Shown here one piece after another: positions 8,918 through 17,058 of a stretch of DNA of 64,000 bases (position 1 is the first letter of the stretch; each line of letters opens with the position of its first letter). A program made the translations under genes and the position numbers. This stretch comes from Pseudomonadota bacterium (GTDB lineage Bacteria; Pseudomonadota; Alphaproteobacteria; Sphingomonadales; Sphingomonadaceae), in contig JAEXAY010000033.1 of the NCBI GenBank assembly GCA_023457895.1, positions 58,793 to 122,792 on the forward strand, read 5' to 3'. A model generated the notes under the pieces. It was not told the origin of the DNA. It made no database searches and saw nothing but the letters and a program-made list of their open reading frames with translations.

Positions 8918-9928
8918 TCATTCGTCCAGCGAAACGAAAACCTTGCCCATCGAGCCTCCCGACAACAGATGCTCGACCGCACCAAAAACGCCCTCGAGCC
9001 CATGGAAGTTGCCCGAATCCAGCGTCACGCCAATTGCACCATCGCGGTAGAGCGCGAACACGCGTTCACGCGCGGCTGGCCACCTGTCGGTGAGGAGACC
9101 GTTCATGAACCCTCGGACCGAAGCCCCCTTGTAGTAAATCGAGTGCGCGATCCGCGGCGCGGTGACCACTTCCGGTTTGCCGTCGAGGTCCGCTGCCGCA
9201 CCGCCCACAACCAGCCGTCCATGATTGGCGAGGTTTTCCAGAAAGGCGTCGAATATCGTGCCGCTTACCGTGTCGATCGCAACGTCGAGCTTGTTGCGAT
9301 ATTCCGACCGCAGGACCTCGGCGACATCCTCGCTCCGATAATCGATGACCCGTTGCGCGCCCAGCCTTTGCACAAAGGCGGTTTTTTCCGGGCCGCCGCA
9401 CACTCCGATCACGTGGCAGCCCCGGGCGAGCGCAATCTGCACGAGAAAATGACCGAGGCCTCCCGCCGCCGCCGAAATCGCGACGGTTTCGCCGTCCTGC
9501 AAGGCGCCGATATGTTCGATCGCCAGCAACGCGGAAACGCCGGTGGACGCGAGCGCCAGCCACTCGGGGGTTGCGGCCGGAACTTTGACGAAGTGACTGG
9601 CCGGCGCGACATTGGCTTCCCGGTACCCGCCCGAAAAACGCACCGTCACGGCTGCATCACCAACCGCGAAGTCGCTGACTCCAGCGCCCACCGCCTCGAC
9701 CACGCCGATCGCCTCCACGCCCATGAAAGCCGGCAAGCCAATCGTCACATAGTCCACCGCGTTGCGGGTGATCTGGGTGTCAAAAATCCCGTTGACGCCG
9801 CAATAATGATTGCGAACGAGGATTTCGCCCGCATCGGGCTGCCGCAGCGGTATCGGAACGATCCGGCAACCTTCGCGGAAGGTGGGCGCAAACTGCTCCA
9901 GCCTTATGGCCCGATAATCTCCGTTCAA
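8918..9928 (-). CDS. MDR-family NADPH:quinone oxidoreductase
   Basis: 336-residue medium-chain oxidoreductase of the zinc-free quinone reductase branch. The GroES-like half contains NHYCGVNGIFDTQ, and the Rossmann loop AAAGGLGHFLVQIALARG lies near residue 153; no structural zinc Cys cluster is present. The start is a TTG at 9928, 15 bases after the stop of the FAD oxidase; I see no better ATG near the conserved N-terminus. It would reduce an alpha,beta-unsaturated carbonyl or quinone with NAD(P)H. It stands in the same position relative to the FAD oxidase as the gene at 871-1887 does to its oxidase, although the two are not close copies. Confidence 0.83.
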   Translation of the reverse strand: MNGDYRAIRLEQFAPTFREGCRIVPIPLRQPDAGEILVRNHYCGVNGIFDTQITRNAVDYVTIGLPAFMGVEAIGVVEAVGAGVSDFAVGDAAVTVRFSGGYREANVAPASHFVKVPAATPEWLALASTGVSALLAIEHIGALQDGETVAISAAAGGLGHFLVQIALARGCHVIGVCGGPEKTAFVQRLGAQRVIDYRSEDVAEVLRSEYRNKLDVAIDTVSGTIFDAFLENLANHGRLVVGGAAADLDGKPEVVTAPRIAHSIYYKGASVRGFMNGLLTDRWPAARERVFALYRDGAIGVTLDSGNFHGLEGVFGAVEHLLSGGSMGKVFVSLDE

Positions 9929-9943
9929 GACACAGATCCCGGC

Positions 9944-11551
9944 TTATTCGGGAAACCCGAGCGCACCCGGATTCAACTGACCGTCGGGATCGACGAATTT
10001 CTTGATCGTATCGAGCAGCCCCTTGCTGGCCTCGTCCCGGCTTTCGCGATAAGGATAGGCCCGCCCGATCTGGAAGTGCGCGCAGCCATAGCTGGCCCCG
10101 ATCTGCTTCACTGCTTCGCGCGCGGCAATGACCACATCCGTCGCTTCCTTGTTCGGCGGCAGCTTGGGCAGGCGCTGGAGGTGCGCCGGTTCGATCATCG
10201 AGGCATGGACCGGGCGATAGCCGTGCGGCCAGAAGAACACCGGCTCGATGGTGATGGCATTGGTCGACAGGCTGGTGAACAGATAGCCCGTCGTCACGCC
10301 GTGACGCTCGAACTCGTCCGCCCGGTCGGCCAGCATCTGCTGGATGTCGGAAAACATCCGGGGCGCGTTCGACAGCGAGACGTGCCCGTGAACCGGGATC
10401 CAGCTTTCTCCGTCTGGTCCGAGAATGGAATTGGGCGGCGGAAAGGGTTGCGCCCGCACGACCTTGGCGATCGTGTTTTCGACTTCCGCCCCTTCAAACT
10501 GCGCAGCAATCGACCGGGCTGTCGCGATATCTGCCGCGACGCCTTCTCTGGACCGGCCTTCACAGATGATATGAAGCGAATATTCTTCCTCTTCGATGAA
10601 ATTGCGACCGCCAAGTGCGACTTTCGCTGCGGACAGCAGGCCGCGGCCGATCGACTTTTCCTTGGCAATGACCTTGCCCAGCGTCTTGACGTCACTGGCG
10701 AGCGACATGCGGCGCATCCGGACCTTGGTAAGACCCGGATCAAAGCCGCAGCTTTCGGCCGCGATTCCGGCCCGCGCCATCTCTCCGAGCGCCTCGAGCA
10801 TCTGCTCGCCCGAGCGGAAGGAAAAAGAGACATAATCTTCGTGCTGCGGCAAACGCATAAGCCGCATGGTCACTTCAGCCTTGATACCAAGCGTGCCACC
10901 ATCGCCGCAGAACAGGCCGGTGAGATCGGGGCCGTAATGACGATAGAAGGGGGTGTTGCCGTCCGGCCCGCGCGCCCCGGTGCGCAGGATCTGGCCATCG
11001 GCCAATATCATCGTCAGGGCAATCACACTTTCGCTCGACGTGCCATGCTGGCCGGCACCAAACATGGCGTTGAGCTGCGACAGACCACCGCCGATCGTCG
11101 AATAGATGCCCGACATCGGACCCCAGAAGGGGGTGCGCAAACCGTGGGGCTTCAATGCTTCCTGAAGGTCCAGCCAGCTGCACCCCGCCTCGACCGTCAC
11201 GGTCATGTCGGCAGGGTTGATGTTCAGAACCCGGTTCATTTTTGTAAGATCGAGCGAGATGCTGGTGTCCGTGCCCGGCAGATAGGCGCTGGTATAGCTC
11301 ATCCCCGCACCGCGCGGCGCCAGTGCAACGCCTTTTTCATGGGCCAGCTTGACGACAGCGGCAAGTTCCTCGGTTGATCGGGGCGCCACGACCAGCATCG
11401 CCAGATGACGGCCTTCTTCCCAGATATCCTCGCTGAAAAGACGGCGCGTGGCATCGTCGTCATGGACCTGACCGGCGCCGACGATCGCGACGAGTTGCGA
11501 CTTCATTTGCGAAGACAATTCAGTTGGGGACAAAAGGGGTGCCTGCGCCAT
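9944..11551 (-). CDS. FAD-linked oxidase, VAO / 4-cresol dehydrogenase family (second copy)
   Basis: 535-residue paralogue of the FAD oxidase at 1913-3478. It has the FAD loop APRGAGMSYTSAYLPG, the shared segment LRTPFWGPMSGIYSTIGGG and the C-terminus VDPDGQLNPGALGF. It should carry out flavin-dependent oxidation of a benzylic or allylic carbon; the substrate is unknown. I start it at the ATG at 11551, with AGGA just upstream, rather than 20 codons further upstream where the leader is not conserved. First gene of a three-gene operon and divergent from an MFS gene across a candidate operator. The two oxidases differ enough that they may act on different intermediates. Confidence 0.88.
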   Translation of the reverse strand: MAQAPLLSPTELSSQMKSQLVAIVGAGQVHDDDATRRLFSEDIWEEGRHLAMLVVAPRSTEELAAVVKLAHEKGVALAPRGAGMSYTSAYLPGTDTSISLDLTKMNRVLNINPADMTVTVEAGCSWLDLQEALKPHGLRTPFWGPMSGIYSTIGGGLSQLNAMFGAGQHGTSSESVIALTMILADGQILRTGARGPDGNTPFYRHYGPDLTGLFCGDGGTLGIKAEVTMRLMRLPQHEDYVSFSFRSGEQMLEALGEMARAGIAAESCGFDPGLTKVRMRRMSLASDVKTLGKVIAKEKSIGRGLLSAAKVALGGRNFIEEEEYSLHIICEGRSREGVAADIATARSIAAQFEGAEVENTIAKVVRAQPFPPPNSILGPDGESWIPVHGHVSLSNAPRMFSDIQQMLADRADEFERHGVTTGYLFTSLSTNAITIEPVFFWPHGYRPVHASMIEPAHLQRLPKLPPNKEATDVVIAAREAVKQIGASYGCAHFQIGRAYPYRESRDEASKGLLDTIKKFVDPDGQLNPGALGFPE

Positions 11552-11653
11552 AATCCTGATTTCTTTCCTTTGGGGAGCCTGCAATAATATGAGCCGCTCG
11601 TAAGCTGCCAACGCTAGGTTGCGACCGCATATCCAAAAGGAGATTAAAGCGTC

Positions 11654-11670
11654 TATCCGCGTGGTGGATT
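11654..11670. promoter_or_regulatory. Candidate operator, TATCCG-N5-CGGATA family
   Basis: TATCCG-CGTGG-TGGATT, one core mismatch, between the divergent FAD-oxidase (start 11551) and MFS (start about 11744) genes. Its position overlaps the most upstream possible MFS start (11669/11672) and so favours the downstream start. Confidence 0.55.
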
Positions 11671-11743
11671 GATGACCGCAACAACTATGGCGCTCATAAC
11701 CGCACGCCTAGACAGCCATGCAAGAAAACCGAAAGGACGTGGA

Positions 11744-13018
11744 GTGGAGCAGGTGCAAGCGCAGCCGGATGACGGCAAACCGCAAGGTTATGGTGAATTC
11801 CGCCACGGCTGGAAGGTGGTTTTCGCGTCGCTGATGGGCATCGGCCTCGGCCTTTCCCCACTCCCGATCTACACTATTGGCGTATTTGCCCCCCACTTCA
11901 TGTCGGAGTTCGGGTGGAGCATCGCCGAGATCATGGCGGGAATCACGATCACCACGATTGCGCTGTTGGGCGCAGGGCCAATGGCCGCGTGGCTTGCCGA
12001 GCGGTTCGGCGTACGCCCTGTCGTCCTGATTTCACTGGTCCTGTTCGGCATCGCCTTCATGGGGCTGGGCTTCTCCAATGGCTCATTGCCGCTTTTTTAT
12101 GCAAACTGGTTTCTCATCTCGCTGCTCGGTGCGGGAACGTTACCGATCACCTGGACGAGAGTCGTCAACCGCTGGTTCGACGTGCGCAAGGGGCTCGCGC
12201 TCGGCCTTTCCATGATGGGAACCGGGCTGTTCGGCATTCTCTGTAAGCCCTTTCTCGCATGGCTGATCCCGCTGGCGGGGTGGCGTATGTCCTATGTGGT
12301 ACTGGGGCTGCTTCCGATCCTTATCGCCTTTCCCATTGCCTGGTTCATGTTCCACGACACCGACAGCCATCCGGATGCGCCGGTCAAGACAACGCTGCCG
12401 GGCGGACTCGCCTTTTCGCAAGCGATCCGCAGCTGGCGTTTCTGGCTGCTTTTTGTTGCGTTTCTCCCGGTATCGGTCGCGCTGAGCGGACCGGTGCCCA
12501 ATATGGAGAATATGCTCAAGGCCGGGGGAATCAACGCTGCCACCATCGTATCACTGACGCCACTGATCGGATTTTCGGCACTGGCGGGACGTCTTGTCGG
12601 AGGCTGGTTGCTGGACCGGTTCTGGGCTCCGGCGGTCGGTTTCATCCTGCTCAGCCTCCCCGCGATCGCTTGTTTCATGTTCATGCAGGCCGGGCTGACG
12701 CCCGCCGTGGCCGGGTTCGCGATCTTCCTCATTGGTTTCGCGCTGGGGATCGAATATGACCTGATGGCTTTCCTTGTTGCCCGCTATTTCGGTCTCAAGG
12801 CCTATTCGTCGATTTACTCGCTGCTTTATATCTCGTTTGCGCTGGGCGCAGGCTTTGGACCGCTGATCTTCGGCTGGAGCTTTGACCGTGACGGAAATTA
12901 TCACGGCATTCTCCTTTTCTCCGCGATCCTGCTTGTCGCATCGGCCGCAGCCCTCCTGTTGCTCGGTCCATATCGCAAGTTCCGGGATGAAGCGCCGGAT
13001 GGGCCGCTGCCCGCATGA
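11744..13018 (+). CDS. MFS transporter (monocarboxylate/oxalate-formate antiporter-like)
   Basis: About 424 residues with 12 predicted membrane segments, resembling the MCT/OFA-like branch of MFS (start of TM1 FRHGWKVVFASLMGIGLG, loop AWLAERFGVRPVVLIS, and RVVNRWFDVRKGLALGLSMMG between TM4 and TM5). Such proteins carry organic acids. I favour a GTG start at 11744 (AAAGGA about seven bases upstream); an ATG at 11672 is the alternative. The next gene overlaps its stop by four bases, so the pair is co-translated. It is divergent from the second FAD-oxidase operon, mirroring the arrangement at 1.9-5.1 kb, though with a different MFS branch. Confidence 0.87.
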   Translation: MEQVQAQPDDGKPQGYGEFRHGWKVVFASLMGIGLGLSPLPIYTIGVFAPHFMSEFGWSIAEIMAGITITTIALLGAGPMAAWLAERFGVRPVVLISLVLFGIAFMGLGFSNGSLPLFYANWFLISLLGAGTLPITWTRVVNRWFDVRKGLALGLSMMGTGLFGILCKPFLAWLIPLAGWRMSYVVLGLLPILIAFPIAWFMFHDTDSHPDAPVKTTLPGGLAFSQAIRSWRFWLLFVAFLPVSVALSGPVPNMENMLKAGGINAATIVSLTPLIGFSALAGRLVGGWLLDRFWAPAVGFILLSLPAIACFMFMQAGLTPAVAGFAIFLIGFALGIEYDLMAFLVARYFGLKAYSSIYSLLYISFALGAGFGPLIFGWSFDRDGNYHGILLFSAILLVASAAALLLLGPYRKFRDEAPDGPLPA

Positions 13019-13965
13019 TCGCAACGGATAATGGCTTTCAGGAAGCCGTCGCGATCGTCTCGGACGCGGTGGATAGTGCCAAGCGGTTGCAGGCCATATT
13101 CGGTTACGAGCTGATCCATCAGGGAGCGCCTTCGCGTCAAGTTCTCGACATGCTTGGCATTGACCCGGGCTGGGAGGCGATCGAGACACTGGTGGGCGAT
13201 CCGGCGCAAGGCCGGGGCTTTATGCGGCTGATCAGCTTTCCGGGGCAGCAGACCGGTGTCATGCGCGATGGCGCGCAAAGCTGGGACACCGGTGGCATCT
13301 TCGACGTGAACATTCGCTGCCTTCGGTCGATCGAGGAACAGCAAGCGGCGATGACGCGAAACGGGTTCGTCGGATTTGCGCCTGTGACCCAGTGGATCTT
13401 TGGTGCCTTCAACGTCAAGGAAGTCGTGATGCGCGACGCCGACGGCCTCTGTATCGCGATGATGCAGAGGCTTGCGCCCCCGCTCACGGGATTCGAACAG
13501 GTCGAAGGCCCCGTATCCTTTGTTTTCAACTCGACCCAGATCGTACCGGATTTTGACCGGGCGCGAAGTCTGTTCGTCGATACGCTCGGCTGGATACCAA
13601 TCCAGGAAACCCGGTCGAGCCATAGCGATGGCATCAACTGCATAGGTTTGCCGCTTGATATCGCGCGAGACCGCTCGATGCGGATCGGTATCTACCAGCC
13701 TTTGGGCCGCTTTGAGGGATCGGTCGAAATCATCCAGCACGACGTCGAAGGGATGGACTTCAGCGAAGCCAAGCCGCCATCGCGTGGAATCATATCGCTG
13801 CGCCTGCCCGTGAGCGACATTTCGGCGAGCCTCGAAAAATTCCGAGACGGCGGTTGCACCATCATTGCACCGCACTCAACCGAACTTGCCCCCTATGGCG
13901 CCGTCGAGATGGGCGCGGCAATTACCTCATGGGGCGCCCGCTTCGAACTGTTCCAACTGTCCTGA
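13015..13965 (+). CDS. Tandem VOC-domain (glyoxalase/dioxygenase superfamily) protein
   Basis: 316-residue protein that reads as two consecutive vicinal-oxygen-chelate modules: one beginning QEAVAIVSDAVDSAKRLQAIFGYEL (about 9-33, shown here only for position), the second around VPDFDRARSLFVDTLGW (about 180-196). VOC proteins include glyoxalases, methylmalonyl-CoA epimerases and extradiol dioxygenases. I could not identify a clear set of two His and one Glu metal ligands, so catalytic type is open. The ATG overlaps the MFS stop (ATGA). Its last 39 bases overlap the convergent flavoprotein gene. Possibly an isomerase or ring-opening enzyme of the pathway. Confidence 0.8.
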   Translation: MIATDNGFQEAVAIVSDAVDSAKRLQAIFGYELIHQGAPSRQVLDMLGIDPGWEAIETLVGDPAQGRGFMRLISFPGQQTGVMRDGAQSWDTGGIFDVNIRCLRSIEEQQAAMTRNGFVGFAPVTQWIFGAFNVKEVVMRDADGLCIAMMQRLAPPLTGFEQVEGPVSFVFNSTQIVPDFDRARSLFVDTLGWIPIQETRSSHSDGINCIGLPLDIARDRSMRIGIYQPLGRFEGSVEIIQHDVEGMDFSEAKPPSRGIISLRLPVSDISASLEKFRDGGCTIIAPHSTELAPYGAVEMGAAITSWGARFELFQLS

Positions 13966-15357
13966 AGTCGGCTCACCTCCCAGAACCTGGCCAGCGGCAG
14001 CGCGTCCCGCCACCCGGCCCAGCGCTATCGCGGTGGAAAGGCCGATCGCGGGCAAATATCCCCAACCCGCCGGCCCTGAAACGCTGCGCGCCGCGCCGCC
14101 GCCCGCAAACAGGTTAGGCAAAGGCGATCCATCCGGGCGGAGCACGCGGGCCTCCCCGTCAATCTGCAATCCGCCTTGCGTGTGATAGATGGCAGCGACG
14201 ATCTTGAGCGCCCGCAGCGCCCCGGACGGAACAGCGACGTCGCGCCAGTCGCGCCCAAAGGCGTCGGGAGCCCCCGCTTCCCTCGCTGCCTGCGCCTGGG
14301 CGAATGTGTCGGCCAGCACGGATTGATCGACCCCGATCCTTTCAGCGAGGCTGGCGATAGTATCGGCACGCCGGGCGGCATTCAGTTCGATCAGCATGCG
14401 CATTTCCGGGACATCGGCACAGCGTTTTTCGATTGCCTCGTCATAGATGAGCCAGCCATGATCGCCCGGCTGGGTCAGCAAGGGAATCGCAATCCCCGAA
14501 ATATCGTCAGTTTCATCGACAAAACGGCGGCCTTGGGCGTTGACCAGCATCCCGCCTTCGACCGGGATAACTGGCGAAACGCTGATCCCTTGAGGTTCGG
14601 TGAGCATGCCATAGCCCTGATAGGCGCCCATGTCGCCCAACGCTGCGCCCAGCCTTTCGCCGAGACGAATACCATCGCCCTGACTGCCTTCATGGCCATT
14701 GTTGCGCGCCTTGGCCATGGCGGGAATATAATGCTCGACCATTTCGTGATTGGCCGCGAAGCCTCCGCTCGCGACGATCAGCGTCTCGCAGCCCACTTTC
14801 TCGCGTGCGCCGTCGGGCCGTTCGACCTCGACACCCAGCACCCGTCCATCATTATCCGAAAACAGGTCGACTACCCGCGCCTCTGTGAGCACCGGCACCC
14901 CCGCTTCCGCAAGCCGCTGGTGCAAAAGGTCCAGAAAATCCTGACCACCATGTGCGGTCCAGCCGTGGACACGCGCTCTGCTATTGCCATAACAGGGGCG
15001 CAGGCCGAGCTCGACATCCCATGGAAACCCGTGAGTTTCGATTAGCCAGTCAAGCGCCGGAGCCGTTTCGTCGGCGATTGCACGGGCGATCACGGGATCG
15101 GTCTGCCCCCGCGCCTTGGCCATGATGTCGTTGAAGAAAATACCGGGATCATCATCGATGCCGTGGCGCGCTTGCGCGTTGGTGCCCGCCGCGCAGATCA
15201 GGCCCATCGACATGCCGGTCGTTCCCATCGGGTGCGCGTCGCGTTCGATCACAAGCACCTCGGCGCCCGCTTCATGCGCAGCCAGCGCCGCGACGGCACC
15301 ACAGGCTCCGCCCCCCATCACGAGGACGGGGACGGAAAATTCGAATGTTTCGGTCAT
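13927..15357 (-). CDS. FAD-dependent dehydrogenase, fumarate-reductase flavoprotein family
   Basis: 476-residue FAD_binding_2 protein like fumarate reductase/ketosteroid dehydrogenase flavoproteins. It has the dinucleotide motif VLVMGGGACGAVAALAAHEAG at the N-terminus (about 11-31), the FAD/substrate region TTGMSMGLICAAGT near residue 46, and the C-terminal FAD motif LFAGGGAARSVSGPAGWGYL near 430. Such enzymes desaturate or reduce C-C bonds next to carbonyls. No signal peptide or heme-binding Cys is seen, so it is cytoplasmic. Last gene of the operon 18564 to 13927; its start overlaps the stop of the preceding small protein gene (ATGA). The 3' end overlaps the convergent VOC gene by 39 bases. 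Confidence 0.85.
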   Translation of the reverse strand: MTETFEFSVPVLVMGGGACGAVAALAAHEAGAEVLVIERDAHPMGTTGMSMGLICAAGTNAQARHGIDDDPGIFFNDIMAKARGQTDPVIARAIADETAPALDWLIETHGFPWDVELGLRPCYGNSRARVHGWTAHGGQDFLDLLHQRLAEAGVPVLTEARVVDLFSDNDGRVLGVEVERPDGAREKVGCETLIVASGGFAANHEMVEHYIPAMAKARNNGHEGSQGDGIRLGERLGAALGDMGAYQGYGMLTEPQGISVSPVIPVEGGMLVNAQGRRFVDETDDISGIAIPLLTQPGDHGWLIYDEAIEKRCADVPEMRMLIELNAARRADTIASLAERIGVDQSVLADTFAQAQAAREAGAPDAFGRDWRDVAVPSGALRALKIVAAIYHTQGGLQIDGEARVLRPDGSPLPNLFAGGGAARSVSGPAGWGYLPAIGLSTAIALGRVAGRAAAGQVLGGEPTSGQLEQFEAGAP

Positions 15358-15710
15358 TCCTGCGCGAGTTCATCAACAAGGTCGCCCGATGCGACCTCAT
15401 CACCCAGCGCGGCCGCTTCATTTTCCTGCTGAACGATGCGCAGGATCCGCGAGATATATTCCTGTGTCCACACGGCCCGCTCGGCAGATGCGACATGGTC
15501 CGGAACGAAGCTGTCGATCTCGGTGTCAGCGATATATCCCTTGGACTTGAGAATCCGCTCCAGCGTATCGACTCGCTGGCGCGAAACCGCCAGTTCCTGC
15601 GCAACCGCCATGGTGATTGCAAGCACGCGCTCGATCTCCGGCGTCATGAAATAAGGGCGTTTTCCTGCCGGCTTTGCGCCAGCTTCGTTCAGTGCGTCGG
15701 TGATACTCAT
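15354..15710 (-). CDS. Small helical protein, partner of methyltransferase (paralogue of 33055-33423)
   Basis: 118-residue protein of unknown function, predicted mainly helical from its charge pattern. Conserved with the protein at 33055-33423: GKRPYFMTPE near residue 16, then helices with AVAQELAVSRQRVDTLERILKS-like spacing and an ERAVWTQEYISRIL segment near 77. No signal peptide or metal motif. The start codon overlaps the stop of the upstream methyltransferase gene (TGATG) and its own stop overlaps the flavoprotein start, which points to tight co-translation. In both copies the gene sits directly behind the methyltransferase gene, so the two products probably act together, perhaps as a subunit or chaperone. 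Confidence 0.8.
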   Translation of the reverse strand: MSITDALNEAGAKPAGKRPYFMTPEIERVLAITMAVAQELAVSRQRVDTLERILKSKGYIADTEIDSFVPDHVASAERAVWTQEYISRILRIVQQENEAAALGDEVASGDLVDELAQE

Positions 15711-16945
15711 CAGGCAACCGCTCCAATCACGTGCCAGGCGGCTTTGCGCCCGTAATCCTCGTTTTCCTCTTCCGCCGCATCGGGGAAAATCTCGCGATCC
15801 ACGACGCCGGTGACGCCGCCATGGATCAGGCTGTCCTTTTCGAAGCCCGCATCAACCATCGCCTGGTCGAGGTCCATCTCGTGCATGCGGCTCCAGAAGG
15901 GTTCGTTGTTATAGAACGCGTCCCAGTCCCGCATCGCCTGTTCGAAGAACGGCATGTCTTCGGAATATTGCGGCTGTTCAACGTGGAGCACAATGCCGCC
16001 GGGCTTGATGAGGCGCTTCGTTTCGGCAAAAATCCGCCGCATGGCGGGCGCCGACAGTTCATGAAGGAACATCGTCGACTGAATCCAGTCGAAGCTCTGA
16101 TCGGGGAAACGCGAAAGATCTTCGGCATTAGCCTGAACGAAACGGATATTATCCACACTCAGCGACTTGGCGCGCGCCAGCCCGTAGCGTAGCACGGGAG
16201 CACCGAGGTCGACCACCGTCATTTCGGCATCGGGATAGGCCTTGGCTAACGAAAGGCTGCTGTGGCCGACCGTCCCGCCCAGTTCGAGAATCTTCTTCGG
16301 CTTGAAATCCGGCAAGGTACGCTTGACCCACTGTGCGACAGCTTCGCCTGCACCATCGGTGAACTTTCCGAGCAGACCGCTCGTCGTTACGAAGATCGCG
16401 TGGTCGTAACTGGCCGCGGTGGTCACGTCTCCCGGAAAATATTCCGTATGATAGCTGCCCGGCATGCAGTGATGGTCGATCGCCGAAACGTAGCGCGGCT
16501 GCTTCACCGACGGGTCAAGCGACAGGCGGTCATCGCCTTCGGTCAGTTTGCGCGCTGCTTCGGCAAGTTGTTCACGCTGGCGGATGACCGTCCAGCGCCC
16601 AGCCTGCTGACGCTGTTCCATCGTCATGCGGCGCAGCGCCGACCAGGTCTGGAACGCCGGGTCCTTGAGCATCGCCCGGCGCGCTTCGTGGCGATGACCG
16701 ATCGGGCGGCCATTTTCCTTTTCAAAAGCAGGCGCCACGCGATTTTCATAGGCAGCCCTCACCCCGGGCACGACCTGTGTCGACAGGTGGCGGTTCATCT
16801 GGGTGAGGTAGTTGATCCGCTCGATTTCGTCATGCGTGATATCGGGCGATAGCGAGTGGCGGCCCAGCACCCGATAGTCGGGCGGCCCTTCATAATCAGC
16901 GGCGGGACCGCTGTTGTTGGACCGGATATTGCCTGAGTCAGCCAT
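15710..16945 (-). CDS. Class I SAM-dependent methyltransferase with extra N-terminal domain (copy A)
   Basis: 411-residue protein. The C-terminal half (from about residue 205) is a Rossmann methyltransferase: motif I ILELGGTVGHSSLSLAKAYP, acidic loop VVDLGAP, and LHELSAPAMRRIFAETKRL followed by KPGGIVLH. The N-terminal half has HHCMPGSYHTEYFPGD, a motif shared with the paralogue at 31826-33058 (HCMPGGYNSEVCEGD). Motif I is GGTVGH rather than the common GxGxG. I start it at ATG 16945 with GGAGAG six bases upstream. It is 113 bases downstream of the aldehyde dehydrogenase stop and overlaps the small protein gene. Substrate unknown; a carboxyl, O- or C-methylation of a pathway intermediate is possible. 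Confidence 0.82.
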   Translation of the reverse strand: MADSGNIRSNNSGPAADYEGPPDYRVLGRHSLSPDITHDEIERINYLTQMNRHLSTQVVPGVRAAYENRVAPAFEKENGRPIGHRHEARRAMLKDPAFQTWSALRRMTMEQRQQAGRWTVIRQREQLAEAARKLTEGDDRLSLDPSVKQPRYVSAIDHHCMPGSYHTEYFPGDVTTAASYDHAIFVTTSGLLGKFTDGAGEAVAQWVKRTLPDFKPKKILELGGTVGHSSLSLAKAYPDAEMTVVDLGAPVLRYGLARAKSLSVDNIRFVQANAEDLSRFPDQSFDWIQSTMFLHELSAPAMRRIFAETKRLIKPGGIVLHVEQPQYSEDMPFFEQAMRDWDAFYNNEPFWSRMHEMDLDQAMVDAGFEKDSLIHGGVTGVVDREIFPDAAEEENEDYGRKAAWHVIGAVA

Positions 16946-17058
16946 GGTAACTCTCCGCTTCAATTGCTGTTGCCTTCATTCTGGCCGGACGGCAGGACGA
17001 TGCCAGTCCGAGCCTCCGATTGCCCGCTTCGCGGATAAACCTCCGCGCCTATCCACGA

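Noticed and set aside
8969..11377. Long open frame of about 800 codons on the plus strand, antisense to the oxidoreductase and FAD oxidase genes
   Set aside because: Composition is Arg/His-rich and without domain motifs, a common by-product of high-GC coding sequence; both minus-strand genes have full-length family motifs.
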